Shown in pieces: positions 33,976 to 42,746 of a stretch of 64,000 nucleotides of DNA. The DNA is taken from contig NZ_BBQI01000131.1 in assembly GCF_001652915.1 (NCBI RefSeq), positions 32,101 through 96,100 of the forward strand. Direction: 5' to 3'. The notes below the pieces were generated by a model. That model saw only the letters and a list, made by a program, of their open reading frames with translations. It was not told where the DNA came from and did no database searches. Every line of letters begins with the position of its first letter. Positions within the stretch are counted from its first letter, which is position 1. The stretch comes from Cupriavidus sp. D384 (lineage in GTDB: Bacteria; Pseudomonadota; Gammaproteobacteria; Burkholderiales; Burkholderiaceae). The position numbers and the translations under genes were made by a program.

Positions 33976-34302
33976 TCCACGCCCCGTGGCGTGCCGCTCC
34001 GGCACGGTTACAAAATGAAAGGGGCGCCATGTGAGCGGCGCCTCTCTTTGCTTCGCTCTCCACACGAATAGGGGCAGAACTGCCCGCTGTTCCTGCCACC
34101 CCCCGGTCGCCTCCCGCAGGAAGATCAGTCAAACGCTGACAGACGCCCCGTGTGCAGTGGTGTGTACTTCAGGTACGTATCCCGAGGATGCGCGACCGGC
34201 CATCGTCCAGGCCTGCGTACCCGCCCTGAACCTGCCTCTCGGCCTGCAATTCCTGCATCTGGTACCCGTCGCGCCATCCCGTCAACCTGGCAGGAGGAAG
34301 CG
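33976..34302. other. Intergenic interval, no gene seen
   Basis: The 327 bases contain no supported gene. A short stem GGCGCC.../GGCGCC near 34022-34042 is the only structure noted. The last 20 bases carry the strong ribosome site of the next gene. Confidence 0.4.
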
Positions 34303-34722
34303 ATGCAAACACAAACCGCTACGATCAATCGACAGGTACGCGTCTGGTGCGCAATCGGTGCCGCTGCGGCGGCGTTGGGCATGTCGGTGTCCGCTCATGC
34401 GGACATGAAGACGTCCACGGCCGGCCCTTTCACCTATGTGTGCGGCGGCGTGGCCGCAGACGAGCAGGCCGAGATGCGCAGCGAGGCGTCTCAGTACGAC
34501 ATGGGCCTGTTGTTCACGCAGGGTGGCCGCGGCGAATTTCTGTCGGACGTCAACGTGAAGCTCATGCGCAATGGCCAGCAAGTGGCCGAATTCACATCCA
34601 CAGGCCCACGATGCCTGATCAAGGGGCCGCGCGCCTCGTATCAGGTCGTGGCCACTTATGAGGGCACATCCAAGCGCACGACGCTGAGCCCTGGAGAAAA
34701 GAATGTGCAGATGCGCTGGTAA
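34303..34722 (+). CDS. Periplasmic hypothetical protein
   Basis: A 139-aa exported protein with a signal peptide ending near SAHA-DM (residues 29-30). The mature part has two cysteines (YVCGGVAADEQAEM and GPRCLIKG) that may pair, and a pattern (LLFTQGGRGEFLSDVNVKL, ASYQVVATYEGTSKRTTL) typical of small all-beta carboxypeptidase-regulatory-like folds. The start is fixed by an excellent CAGGAGGAAG site at 34291-34300. I do not recognise a named family; a role in the envelope is inferred only from export. Confidence 0.7.
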   Translation: MQTQTATINRQVRVWCAIGAAAAALGMSVSAHADMKTSTAGPFTYVCGGVAADEQAEMRSEASQYDMGLLFTQGGRGEFLSDVNVKLMRNGQQVAEFTSTGPRCLIKGPRASYQVVATYEGTSKRTTLSPGEKNVQMRW

Positions 34723-34960
34723 GCAGCGCGGCTGAGCAGTCAGTCAAGCAGTCCTGTGCCGCGCTTCACAAGCGCGGCCGCCATGCCGGCTACCCCTCCC
34801 GCGGGTGCCGGCATTTTTTTTTGCCGGTCGGCTACCGGCCAGCGGCGCTGCACGATCGGCGCGGCGGTGGCACACTTGGCGGTCTCCTGTGGATCCCTCC
34901 GGATTCCGCAAATCAGGCGCCGCCGGCGTCCGCCCCGACAAACCCTGGAGTCTTCCCAAC

Positions 34961-35677
34961 ATGAACACCACGCCCAACAGCCGCTGGATTCGTATCGACA
35001 CCGCCAACGGCAGCTTCGACGCCTACCTGAGCCTGCCGCCCGGCGGCAAGACCGCCGGCAACCCCGGCATCGTGCTGGTACAGGAAATCTTCGGCGTCAA
35101 CGAACATATCCGGAGCGTGGCCGACCAGTACGCCGCCGACGGCTACGTGGTGCTGTCCCCGGATGTCTTCTGGCGTTCGGCGCCGCGCGTGGAGCTGGGC
35201 TACAGCGGCCAGGACTGGGAGCGCGCCATGGAACTGCGCAAGGCCGTGAACCTGGAAGATACCGTGTCGGACGTTGCCGCCACGGTGGAAGCGCTGCGCA
35301 AGGAAATTGGCGAAGGCGGCAAGGTTGCCGCGGTGGGCTACTGCTTTGGCGGCCTGGTGTCGTACATGGCCGCGGCGCGCGGCCTGGTGGATGCCGCAGT
35401 GCCCTACTACGGCGGCGGCATCCAGAACAACCTGCACGAGGCAGCGGCCATCAACGTGCCGGTGCAGTTCCACTACGGCGCGCTGGATGCCCATATCAAG
35501 CCCGAAGACGTGGAAAAGGTGCGCCAGGCCGTGGCCGGCAAGCGCGGCACCGAGGTCTTTGTCTACGACCAGGCCGACCACGGCTTCAACTGCTGGGCGC
35601 GCGAGTCGTATCACCAGCGCTCGGCGGCGCTGGCGCATGGCCGCGCACTGACGTTCCTGGCTAACGCGCTGTCGTAA
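34961..35677 (+). CDS. Dienelactone hydrolase family protein
   Basis: A 238-aa alpha/beta hydrolase of the dienelactone hydrolase family, which opens dienelactones in chloroaromatic breakdown; housekeeping paralogues have broader esterase roles. The triad is readable: the nucleophile C128 in GYCFGG, the aspartate in YGALDAH, and the histidine in ADHGFNC. Glu42 in QEIFGVNEHI activates the cysteine. The ATG at 34961 follows CTGGAG. A terminator follows, so it is monocistronic. Confidence 0.92.
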   Translation: MNTTPNSRWIRIDTANGSFDAYLSLPPGGKTAGNPGIVLVQEIFGVNEHIRSVADQYAADGYVVLSPDVFWRSAPRVELGYSGQDWERAMELRKAVNLEDTVSDVAATVEALRKEIGEGGKVAAVGYCFGGLVSYMAAARGLVDAAVPYYGGGIQNNLHEAAAINVPVQFHYGALDAHIKPEDVEKVRQAVAGKRGTEVFVYDQADHGFNCWARESYHQRSAALAHGRALTFLANALS

Positions 35678-35697
35678 GACGGCAAGACGGCCGAAAG

Positions 35698-35725
35698 AAA
35701 GCCCGGCCTGGCGCCGGGCTTTCTC
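35698..35725. terminator. Bidirectional intrinsic terminator
   Basis: AAAGCCCGGC (35698-35707) pairs with GCCGGGCTTT (35713-35722) around a five-base loop. It lies between the convergent hydrolase and glycine-zipper lipoprotein genes. Confidence 0.8.
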
Positions 35726-35740
35726 GTTCTGGCAAGGAGC

Positions 35741-36511
35741 TCAGTAGGGCACGGCCGTGCCGTTCTGCACCTTGACGCGATCACCAATGCGCAGGTTGTA
35801 CGGGCTGGCCTGCGTCAGCGTCATATAGGCGTTGTCGTTGGTACGCACCCGCACGCGGAACGCCGCCGGCGTGGTGTTCGTGCGCTTTTCCACCTCGTTG
35901 CCGGCCAGTGCACCGGCCACAGCGCCACCGATGGTAGCCACGGTGTTGCCGCGTCCGCCGCCAATCTGGTGGCCCAGCAGGCCGCCCGCCACCCCGCCAA
36001 GCACGGCGCCCACGCCGCTGGCGTTGGCCGGCTGCCCGCCCACCTGTTCGATCGATTCCACCCAGCCATAGCGCACCGTGTACGGGTCGTTGTTGCCCGC
36101 GTTGTTGCCATAGGTGCCGTCGTAGCTGCCCTGGGCCTGCTGCGGATAACCATACTGGTCATAGGCCGGCTGCTGGGATTGTTGCGGGTAGGATTGCTGC
36201 GGGTACGATTGCTGGGGATAGGGCTGTTGCTGATAGGCCTGCTGCGGATAGGCTGGCGTGCCGCTGATCTGTGTGCCCGATGTGCCGTAGCCGGCGCCAT
36301 TGCCATAGCCCGATCCATACCCTGCCCCGTATCCGGCATTGCCGTAGGCGCCCTGGTAGCCAGCGGTCTGGTAGCCGGTCTGGTACCCCGTACCATAGCC
36401 ATCGCCATAGCCGGCGCCGTAAGGGGCGGCACAGCCCGCCAGCGCCAGCGTACCGGCAGCCAGGGCGGCCAGTGCTAGCGTGCGGGCGGCCGGGCGAATC
36501 GTGATGGACAT
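35741..36511 (-). CDS. Glycine-zipper outer-membrane lipoprotein with Gly/Tyr/Gln-rich region
   Basis: A 256-aa lipoprotein. The lipobox LALAGCAA (cysteine about residue 27) is followed by a low-complexity region of about 110 residues: GYG-type repeats, then PQQ(S/A)Y repeats. The C-terminal half carries a glycine-zipper 2TM motif (GAVLGGVAGGLLGHQIGGG then IGGAVAGALAGNEVEK), as in SlyB/PcP and rickettsial 17-kDa antigens. The end RIGDRVKVQNGTAVPY matches these families. It probably spans or stabilises the outer membrane. The G/Y/Q-rich insert is unusual for the family. Confidence 0.85.
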   Translation of the reverse strand: MSITIRPAARTLALAALAAGTLALAGCAAPYGAGYGDGYGTGYQTGYQTAGYQGAYGNAGYGAGYGSGYGNGAGYGTSGTQISGTPAYPQQAYQQQPYPQQSYPQQSYPQQSQQPAYDQYGYPQQAQGSYDGTYGNNAGNNDPYTVRYGWVESIEQVGGQPANASGVGAVLGGVAGGLLGHQIGGGRGNTVATIGGAVAGALAGNEVEKRTNTTPAAFRVRVRTNDNAYMTLTQASPYNLRIGDRVKVQNGTAVPY

Positions 36512-36582
36512 GATGGGTGCTCCTGCGACAGTGCGCGTGTTGATATTGCGCGGGAGTCTAGTGCCCCGCCATGTCGGCAGGT

Positions 36583-36617
36583 GTCACCGGAGATTGTGAT
36601 GGGTAACCGCCTGTAAC
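36583..36617. promoter_or_regulatory. Phased GTCAC/GTAAC motifs before the glycine-zipper gene
   Basis: GTCAC (36583-36587), GTAAC (36603-36607) and GTAAC (36613-36617) are spaced by 20 and 10 bases, a helical phasing typical of OmpR-family response-regulator sites. They sit 70-105 bases upstream of the start at 36511. Confidence 0.35.
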
Positions 36618-36671
36618 GCGGCATGTCCGGCGGCATGTCATGCGGCTGGCGAACCGTGCAAACGGCAGGGC

Positions 36672-37139
36672 TCAGGCGCGCTCCGACTCGTCGTCGTTGA
36701 AGGCCGTGATGCGGGCCACGCGGAACGCCCCGCGCAGCGATTCCAGCTCGGCCCGGTGCAGCGCTGCCAGGCGGTTCAGGCAGCGCTCGCCCTTTGCCAG
36801 CAGGTGGATCTGCACCACGCGCCGGTCATCGGGATTGGTCCGGCGCGTGACCAGACCGGCCGCCTCGCAGCGGTTGACCAGCGCCACCACGCCATGCTGC
36901 TTGGCCTGCAGCCGCTCGGCCAGTTCGCCCACCGAGGCCCAGTTTTTCTCCCGGCTGCCCCGGATGTGGAGCATCAGCAGGTATTGCTGTACGGTCACGC
37001 CTTCGGACTGCGCGGCATCCTCCGAAAACCGCAGGAACCGGCGCAGCTGGTACCGGAAATCGGACAGCGCCTCGAAGTCATGCTTGCTCAGTGCGGTGGC
37101 ATCGTTCGAAGACTTCGCGGAAGCGGTCGGGCGTGGCAT
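36672..37139 (-). CDS. MarR-family transcriptional regulator
   Basis: A 155-aa MarR protein. The winged helix is clear (NWASVGELAERLQAKQHGVVALVNRCEAAGLV, then the wing RRTNPDDRRVVQIHLLAKG). The N-terminal 35 residues and C-terminal helices form the dimer interface. It lacks an obvious sensing cysteine. It is divergent from the YggT gene, with 189 bases between; its target is not evident. Confidence 0.9.
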   Translation of the reverse strand: MPRPTASAKSSNDATALSKHDFEALSDFRYQLRRFLRFSEDAAQSEGVTVQQYLLMLHIRGSREKNWASVGELAERLQAKQHGVVALVNRCEAAGLVTRRTNPDDRRVVQIHLLAKGERCLNRLAALHRAELESLRGAFRVARITAFNDDESERA

Positions 37140-37328
37140 GGGCGGGGATGGGCTGCGCGGGCGGTATCGGACAAGGCGCCCATTATATGGGGTGCCAAGG
37201 CTCTACCCGGTGCGCTGACACGCATTCCGCCCCCATTTTCCACGGGGGCGAGGCAGCGGGGTATGGCAGAATCTGTGCGGTCGTCGACACCCTGTCGCCC
37301 TCTAACGTATTCAAGGGAAATCCGCCCG

Positions 37329-37880
37329 ATGTTCACGGAAATCATCCTCTTCCTGCTAGATACCGTCTTTACGCTCTTCGGCATGGCCCTGTTGCTGCGC
37401 CTGTGGATGCAACTGACCCGGCTGCCGTCGCGCAACCCGGTGTCGCAGGGGGTGTTCCAGGTCACCGACTGGCTGGTGCGCCCGTTGCGCCGCATCATTC
37501 CGGGCATCGGTGGCATCGACTGGGCCACCGTGCTGGCCGCCTACCTGACCGCCGTCGCCTTCCTGGTCTGCCGTGCGCTGGTGCTCGATGCCGATCCGCT
37601 GGCCTTCCTGCCCGTGATCCTGGCCCTGGCCGTGCTGAACCTGCTGAAATGGGGCATCAGCATGATCATGTGGGTCACGCTGCTCATGGCGGTGCTGTCG
37701 TGGGTCAACCCGCAGTCGCCGCTGGCCGGCCCGATCTGGCACCTTACCGCGCCGCTGCTGCGTCCCATCCAGCGCGTGATGCCGCGCCTGGGCGGATTCG
37801 ACATGTCGCCGCTGGTGCTGTTCGTGATTGCGCAGATTTTGCTGATGCTGATTGCTGGCGTAAGCCGCGGCGTGGTGTAA
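37329..37880 (+). CDS. YggT family integral membrane protein
   Basis: A 183-aa protein with two tandem YggT units. Each has a hydrophobic pair and the signature around SRNPVSQGVFQVTDWLVRPLR and later SPLAGPIWHLTAPLLRPIQR. Four or five membrane helices are predicted. YggT proteins are linked to cell-envelope and septum proteins or osmotic tolerance; the exact role is unknown. The start at 37329 follows AAGGGAAA. No partner gene such as proC lies next to it. Confidence 0.9.
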   Translation: MFTEIILFLLDTVFTLFGMALLLRLWMQLTRLPSRNPVSQGVFQVTDWLVRPLRRIIPGIGGIDWATVLAAYLTAVAFLVCRALVLDADPLAFLPVILALAVLNLLKWGISMIMWVTLLMAVLSWVNPQSPLAGPIWHLTAPLLRPIQRVMPRLGGFDMSPLVLFVIAQILLMLIAGVSRGVV

Positions 37881-37944
37881 GCAACCACTCACCTTGTATC
37901 GACGGCCGGTGGCGGGGGCGCCACCGTATCACAAAATACATCCC

Positions 37945-37978
37945 TAGGGTTAACCCCTAATGTCCAGACAGCTGGACA
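37945..37978. promoter_or_regulatory. Two adjacent palindromes upstream of the repeat peptide gene
   Basis: GGGTTAACCC (37947-37956) and TGTCCAG-ACAG-CTGGACA (37961-37978, seven-base perfect arms) lie side by side about 105-135 bases before the gene at 38082. They look like operator sites. Confidence 0.45.
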
Positions 37979-38081
37979 GTCTGTCGAGGATTTACCCTTT
38001 TTCCGGTGCGTGCCGGAGCCTACATTACAGCCACCGCGGGCCCGCCCGCGATCTCTGCCAATAAGTAGGAACCGCACAACC

Positions 38082-38354
38082 ATGAAGACCCTCGCCCTCT
38101 CCCTGCTCTGCGCCATCGGCCTGTCGGCTGGCGCCACCGCCGCCCAGGCTGCACAACCCCTGTCGGACCTGGCACGCCTGGACGGCAGCATCGGCCGCAA
38201 GATCGACCCGTACCTGGACGGCGCCCGTGGCGTGACCGAAAAGCGTGACGTGTACTCGGAAGGCGCCCGTGGCGTGACCGACAAGCGCGACGTGTACTCG
38301 GAAGGCGCCCGTGGCGTGACCGACAAGCGCGACGTGTACAGCGAAGGCGCTTAA
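38082..38354 (+). CDS. Small secreted protein with three identical tandem repeats
   Basis: A 90-aa exported protein. The signal peptide (MKTLALSLLCAIGLSAG, cleavage near AQA-AQ) is followed by LSDLARLDGSIGRKIDPYLD and then three 14-residue repeats GARGVT(E/D)KRDVYSE, ending GA. The repeats are highly charged and have no cysteine. Function is unknown; small periplasmic proteins of this style occur in metal or envelope stress responses, but nothing here proves that. The ATG follows GTAGGAA. Confidence 0.75.
   Translation: MKTLALSLLCAIGLSAGATAAQAAQPLSDLARLDGSIGRKIDPYLDGARGVTEKRDVYSEGARGVTDKRDVYSEGARGVTDKRDVYSEGA
38220..38345 (+). repeat. Three 42-bp in-frame tandem repeats
   Basis: Units at 38220-38261, 38262-38303 and 38304-38345 are almost identical at the DNA level, with silent and E/D changes only. 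This points to recent duplication and likely copy-number variation between strains. Confidence 0.95.
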
Positions 38355-38459
38355 GGCTTTCCAGCCGTACCGGCTTCGCCTTTCCCCTGGGCGAAGCAGG
38401 CCCGGGGAGCGCTCCCCCCGAGTTCCGCCGGGCCACCTTCAGTCCCCCATCCGCCCAAG

Positions 38460-39380
38460 TTACTGCCCCAGCGCGTCAAGCTCCTCCCCCATCATCGACT
38501 CGATGGCTTCCATGAAGGCCCGCACCTTGCGCGGCTGGAGCCGCCGGTCAGGCAGCAAGGCAAACACCCTCAGCGGTGGCAACGGGTAATCCGGCATCAC
38601 CCGCACCAGCCTGCCCTGCGCGATTTCCGTTTCCGCAGCCGTCATCGGCACCCGGGCAATGCCCAGCCCCGCCAGCGCGGCCTGCATGCGCAGTTCGGCG
38701 TTATACGTCTGCATGCGCGGCCGGATCGGCACCGGAATCCGCCGGCCATCGCGCGAAAATTCCCAGACCGACGCACCGGGCGTAGCCAGCGTGGGCATGT
38801 TGGACAGGTCTTCGGGCTGCATCTGCGCCGGCAGGCTGGCCGCCAGGCTGGGCGCCGCCACCAGGCCGCGCTCCACATTCCAGATGCGTCGCGCGATGGT
38901 GCCGGAGTCGGGCAGATCGGTATCCACGGTCACGAAGGCAATGTCATAGCCTTCCCGGATCGGATCGACCAGTCCCTGCGCGATTTCCACAGTGATGTCT
39001 AGCGCCGGATGGGCCGCCAGCGTGCGGCAGATCACGCCGCCCAGCTGCTGCGCCCCGAATTCGTAGGGCGTGGCAATGCGCAGCATGCCCTGCACGCGCT
39101 CCTCGCGCGCCAGCGTTTCCTGGCGGATTTCACGCAGCCTGGCAAACAGCGGCGCCACGTCGCGATAGACGGCGCCCCCGGCATCGGTCAGCCGCATGCG
39201 GCGTGTGGTGCGTTCCAGCAGCTTGGCGCCAATCGCGGTTTCCAGCCGGATCACCGCCGCCGAGACGCGCGATTTCGGACAGTCCAGGGCCGCGGCTGCC
39301 GCCGTGAACGTGCCCTGCTCCACCACACTGCAAAATGCCTCCCAATCATTCCACTGGATTGTCTCGCTCACCGAACCCAT
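38460..39380 (-). CDS. LysR-family transcriptional regulator
   Basis: A 306-aa LysR regulator. The N-terminal helix-turn-helix reads FCSVVEQGTFTAAAAALDCPKSRVSAAVIRLE, close to the CrgA/AaeR-like subgroup that uses SAVSR-like signatures; here the recognition helix is KSRVSAAV. The substrate-binding half (GMLRIATPYEFG onward) is full length. The start is uncertain: ATG at 39380 sits too close to AAGGGA, and a GTG nine bases further in has better spacing. It is divergent from the pcaR-like gene 230 bases away. Confidence 0.9.
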   Translation of the reverse strand: MGSVSETIQWNDWEAFCSVVEQGTFTAAAAALDCPKSRVSAAVIRLETAIGAKLLERTTRRMRLTDAGGAVYRDVAPLFARLREIRQETLAREERVQGMLRIATPYEFGAQQLGGVICRTLAAHPALDITVEIAQGLVDPIREGYDIAFVTVDTDLPDSGTIARRIWNVERGLVAAPSLAASLPAQMQPEDLSNMPTLATPGASVWEFSRDGRRIPVPIRPRMQTYNAELRMQAALAGLGIARVPMTAAETEIAQGRLVRVMPDYPLPPLRVFALLPDRRLQPRKVRAFMEAIESMMGEELDALGQ

Positions 39381-39610
39381 TCCCTTGTATGACACTGTTG
39401 TCGTGGCCGCCCGTCACGGTCGCCTTGTCGACGGCGTCTGTCGCGCCGGGCGGACGCACATTATGCGATAGACAGATTCGTCTCGTCCGGGCCGCCGATA
39501 GTTCCGCCGGGCGTGCGGCGCTGCGGTAAAGGTTGCTCCGGACTGGCAAAGCAGGCACATTTCCTCTACCCTTTCGGCCTTTCCGAGCCTTTCCGAACTC
39601 TCTCAGACCC

Positions 39611-40432
39611 ATGGCGCATCCTGCCGATTCCGCTACGTCCCGTGCGCCGGTTGCCGGTACGACCGAAAAGCCGAGCGACAGCTATGTGCAGTCATTTGCG
39701 CGTGGCCTGTCGGTCATCCGCGCGTTCGACGCCAGCCATCCGGCCCAGACGCTGACCGAAATCGCCCAGGCCAGCGGCCTGACCCGTGCCGGCGCCCGGC
39801 GCATCCTGCTGACGCTGGTGGGGCTGGGCTATGTGCAGAACGACGGCCGGCTGTTCCGCCTGACGCCGAAAATCCTGGATCTCGGGTTCGCCTACCTGAC
39901 CTCGATGCCGTTCTGGAACCTGGCCGAGCCGGTCATGGAGGCGCTGTCGCAATCCGTCCACGAAAGCTGCTCGATATCGGTGCTCGACGGCACCGAAATC
40001 GTCTATGTGCTACGCGTGCCGGCCCGCAAGATCATGACGATCAACCTGTCGATCGGCAGCCGGTTGCCGGCCTACTGCTCGTCGATGGGCCGCGTGCTGC
40101 TGTCCGGGCTCGACGATGCCGAACTCGAACGCGTGCTGCGTGCGTCGGACCTGCAACCGCGGACCCGCCGCACCGTCACCGATATCGCCGCGCTGAAATC
40201 GCTGATCGCCGATATCCGCAGCCGCGGCTGGGCCCAGAACGACCAGGAACTGGAAGAAGGCCTGGTTTCGCTGGCCGCCCCGATCCGCAACCGCGCCGGG
40301 CAGGTCATCGCCGCGTTGAATATCAGCGGACAGGCCAATCGGACCAGCGCCCAGGAAATGTCCGACCAGTTCCTGCCCCCGCTGCTTGAAGCCGCCGAGA
40401 AGATCTCGGCGATGGTCAGCCTGCGGACCTGA
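39611..40432 (+). CDS. pcaR: IclR-family regulator of PcaR/PcaU/PobR type
   Basis: A 273-aa IclR protein. The signature SYVQSFARGLSVIRAFDASHPAQTL with the following winged helix (LTRAGARRILLTLVGLGYVQ) is the opening typical of PcaR, PcaU and PobR, which sense beta-ketoadipate-pathway acids. The ligand domain follows (SCSISVLDGTEIVYVLRVPARKIM, AYCSSMGRVLLSG). It most likely activates pcaIJF at 7.8-10.4 kb, where matching operator-like elements lie; the symbol is inferred on that basis. The start at 39611 gives usual family length. Confidence 0.85.
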   Translation: MAHPADSATSRAPVAGTTEKPSDSYVQSFARGLSVIRAFDASHPAQTLTEIAQASGLTRAGARRILLTLVGLGYVQNDGRLFRLTPKILDLGFAYLTSMPFWNLAEPVMEALSQSVHESCSISVLDGTEIVYVLRVPARKIMTINLSIGSRLPAYCSSMGRVLLSGLDDAELERVLRASDLQPRTRRTVTDIAALKSLIADIRSRGWAQNDQELEEGLVSLAAPIRNRAGQVIAALNISGQANRTSAQEMSDQFLPPLLEAAEKISAMVSLRT

Positions 40433-40704
40433 CCCGCCGCTTCCCGGATCAGGGTTCGCTTCCTTTCCAGCGCACCGGGCATTCCCGATGCCGCCCCTGC
40501 ATTTCCACATCTTGTTGCCCTTCCAAACCCGATTGGCTTTCTGCCATTCGGGCCGGGCGCGCTCGCCTTGCCGCACGCATCGGATTTTCCGGTCAGCCAT
40601 AGCGAAATAACTTGTTTCGGCGATAAGGCGCACTACGATTACGCTCAACGGCTACGACACCTATAAGAAGGCGGCCGATTCCCGGCTGCCCGCGAGGAGA
40701 CAAA

Positions 40705-41952
40705 ATGGCCAGGAAACCCACAAGAGGCGAAATCGATCAACGGCGTCGCGGCGTGCTGAAGGGCGGCGCTGCCCTGACGCTGCACGCGTCGCTCGGATTT
40801 ACCGCCACGCGCGCGTTTGGCGCGGCCACTACCACGGAGATGCCGTTCGAAAACGGCCATCGGGAACTGGTGGCATTTCCGCAAAAACGGCCACTGATCC
40901 TGCTGACCAATCGGCCGCCGCAACTCGAAACCCCATTCGAGGTATTTGGCGAGAATGTGATTACGCCAAATGACGCGTTTTTCGTCCGTTATCACTGGAG
41001 CGGTATTCCCACGTCGATTGACGCGTCGACCTTCCGCCTGAAGATCGACGGCCATGTGTCGCGCCCCGTGTCATTGAGCCTGCAGGAACTGCGCAGGCTT
41101 GGCGACCCCGTGGAAATCGTCGCGGTCAACCAGTGTTCCGGAAATGGCCGCGGCTATTTCTCGCCGCGCGTCAATGGCGGCCAGTTGGGAAATGGCGCGA
41201 TGGGCAATGCGCGCTGGACCGGCATTCCCCTGAAAACCGTGCTGGAAAAGGCCGGCATCAAGACCGGCGCCGTGCAGGTCAGCTTCGACGGACTGGACCG
41301 CCCGCCGCTTGAAAATGGCCCGGACTTCGTCAAGGCGCTGTCAATGGACCACGCCATGGATGGCGAGGTCATGCTGGCCTGGGCCATGAACGGCAAGGAC
41401 CTGCCGATGCTCAACGGTTATCCGCTGCGCCTGGTGGTACCGGGTCACTACGGTACCTACTGGGTCAAGCACCTGTCGCATATCGAAGTGCTGGACAAGC
41501 CTTTCGAGGGCTTCTGGATGAATCCCGCCTATCGTATTCCGGCCAACGACTGCGCCTGCGTGGCACCGGGCACCGCGCCCACCAGCACCGTGCCCATTGG
41601 CCGGTTCAATGTGCGGTCGTTTATCACCAGCCATATGCCGGGCAGCTTTATCAGATCCGGGCAGCCGGCCGTGGTCAAGGGTATTGCATTCGACGGCGGC
41701 CATGGCATCGCCGATGTCGCCTTTTCGGAAGATGGCGGCGCCACCTGGCGCCCCGCCGAACTGGGCAAGGACCTGGGCCGCTATTCGTTCCGCGAGTGGA
41801 GCATCGCGTTTCGTCCGCAAAGAAAAGGGGAATTCGATTTGCGGGTGCGCGCCCGAACCCGCTCGGGAGAAATCCAGCCACTGACCGCAAGCTGGAACCC
41901 TGCGGGATATATGCGGAACGTCGTGGAATCCACGCGCGTCCTGGTGGTTTGA
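40705..41952 (+). CDS. sorA: Sulfite dehydrogenase molybdopterin subunit (SorA/SoxC-like)
   Basis: A 415-aa sulfite oxidase-family enzyme that oxidises sulfite to sulfate in the periplasm. A twin-arginine signal (RRRGVLKGGAAL, residues 13-24) exports the folded cofactor-bound protein. The molybdenum-ligating cysteine is C144 in VNQCSGNGRG, with the family blocks FFVRYHWSGIP, GYPLRLVVPGHYG and KWVKHLSHIEV-like WVKHL. A dimerisation domain follows (GIAFDGGHGIADVAFSEDGG). The cytochrome gene downstream supports SorAB over a nitrate-reductase-like YedY. The symbol is inferred from that pairing. Confidence 0.9.
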   Translation: MARKPTRGEIDQRRRGVLKGGAALTLHASLGFTATRAFGAATTTEMPFENGHRELVAFPQKRPLILLTNRPPQLETPFEVFGENVITPNDAFFVRYHWSGIPTSIDASTFRLKIDGHVSRPVSLSLQELRRLGDPVEIVAVNQCSGNGRGYFSPRVNGGQLGNGAMGNARWTGIPLKTVLEKAGIKTGAVQVSFDGLDRPPLENGPDFVKALSMDHAMDGEVMLAWAMNGKDLPMLNGYPLRLVVPGHYGTYWVKHLSHIEVLDKPFEGFWMNPAYRIPANDCACVAPGTAPTSTVPIGRFNVRSFITSHMPGSFIRSGQPAVVKGIAFDGGHGIADVAFSEDGGATWRPAELGKDLGRYSFREWSIAFRPQRKGEFDLRVRARTRSGEIQPLTASWNPAGYMRNVVESTRVLVV

Positions 41953-41965
41953 GATGGGGCCAATC

Positions 41966-42322
41966 ATGAAACAGCACCGCACCTTCATGCTGGCTATTGC
42001 CTGCGCACTGGGCGCCATGTCTGGCGCATCGAATGCCCGCCCGCTGGAAATCAAGCTGCCGCAGGAAACGGCCAGCTACAAACCCAGCACACTGCCCGGC
42101 TATAACCTCACGCAGCAGAATTGCATGATCTGCCATTCGGCACAGTACGTGTCGACGCAGCCATCGACCTCGACCCGCGCGTACTGGGACGCCACCGTCA
42201 AGAAAATGAAAAAGCCATTCGGCGCACCGCTCAAGGACGAGGATATTCCCGCCATCGTCGATTATCTGGTGAAGACGTACGGCGCGGAGCAGCCGCTGAC
42301 GAATGCAGCGGTGAGCAAGTAA
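41966..42322 (+). CDS. sorB: Monohaem c-type cytochrome subunit of sulfite dehydrogenase
   Basis: A 118-aa exported cytochrome. The signal peptide ends near SNA-RP; the single haem site CMICH uses C53, C56 and H57, and a methionine at MKKMKKPFG may be the sixth ligand. It should accept electrons from SorA and pass them to a soluble cytochrome c. The start at 41966 follows GGGG and lies 13 bases after the sorA stop; an ATG at 41954 is less likely. Confidence 0.9.
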   Translation: MKQHRTFMLAIACALGAMSGASNARPLEIKLPQETASYKPSTLPGYNLTQQNCMICHSAQYVSTQPSTSTRAYWDATVKKMKKPFGAPLKDEDIPAIVDYLVKTYGAEQPLTNAAVSK

Positions 42323-42330
42323 TGGATGCA

Positions 42331-42356
42331 AGGGCGGGTATCTTTCCGCCCTTTTC
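42331..42356 (+). terminator. Intrinsic terminator after sorAB
   Basis: AGGGCGG (42331-42337) pairs with CCGCCCT (42346-42352), followed by TTT. It also separates sorAB from the convergent ferredoxin operon. Confidence 0.6.
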
Positions 42357-42365
42357 CCATCTTTT

Positions 42366-42746
42366 TCAGCGCGGCCCCGTCCTCGGCTCCCACGACACCG
42401 CCACGTCGCCCTTGATGAACGTCTGGCATGCCATGCGATAGCCGGCACGCAGGTCGTCGTCGTTCAGGTGCTTGCGCTCCTTGGGCTTGACGGCGTCGGT
42501 GTGTTCCAGGCCCTGCTCGATCCGGCATTTGCAGGTGCCGCAGATGCCGCCGCCGCACTTGAACGGAATGCCGCCCTGCTCGCGCAGCGATACGCGTAGC
42601 AGATTGCTGTTTTCCGGGGCGGTCACGGTCTTGCCGCTGTTGGTCACGAACGTGATTTCGACGGTGCGCGTCTGCGGCGCGGCGCCGCTGTCGGTTTCGG
42701 TGTCTTCGGTCACGGTGGCATCGGCTTCGGTGTCGGCCCGCATCAT
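42366..42746 (-). CDS. 2Fe-2S ferredoxin with acidic N-terminal extension
   Basis: A 126-aa plant-type 2Fe-2S ferredoxin. Cluster cysteines are C64, C69 and C72 (FKCGGGICGTC) and a fourth in GYRMACQTF. The first 25 residues form an acidic, Thr/Glu/Asp-rich extension that is not part of the fold. It likely carries electrons for the oxidase encoded in the divergent arm of this cluster. It is the last gene of a four-gene minus-strand operon; its start overlaps the stop of the 104-aa gene (ATGA). Confidence 0.88.
   Translation of the reverse strand: MMRADTEADATVTEDTETDSGAAPQTRTVEITFVTNSGKTVTAPENSNLLRVSLREQGGIPFKCGGGICGTCKCRIEQGLEHTDAVKPKERKHLNDDDLRAGYRMACQTFIKGDVAVSWEPRTGPR

Noticed and set aside
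37889..38326. Minus-strand frame with repeated SVTPRAPSEYTS units
   Set aside because: It is simply the antisense reading of the three 42-bp repeats and has no signal peptide or ribosome site.
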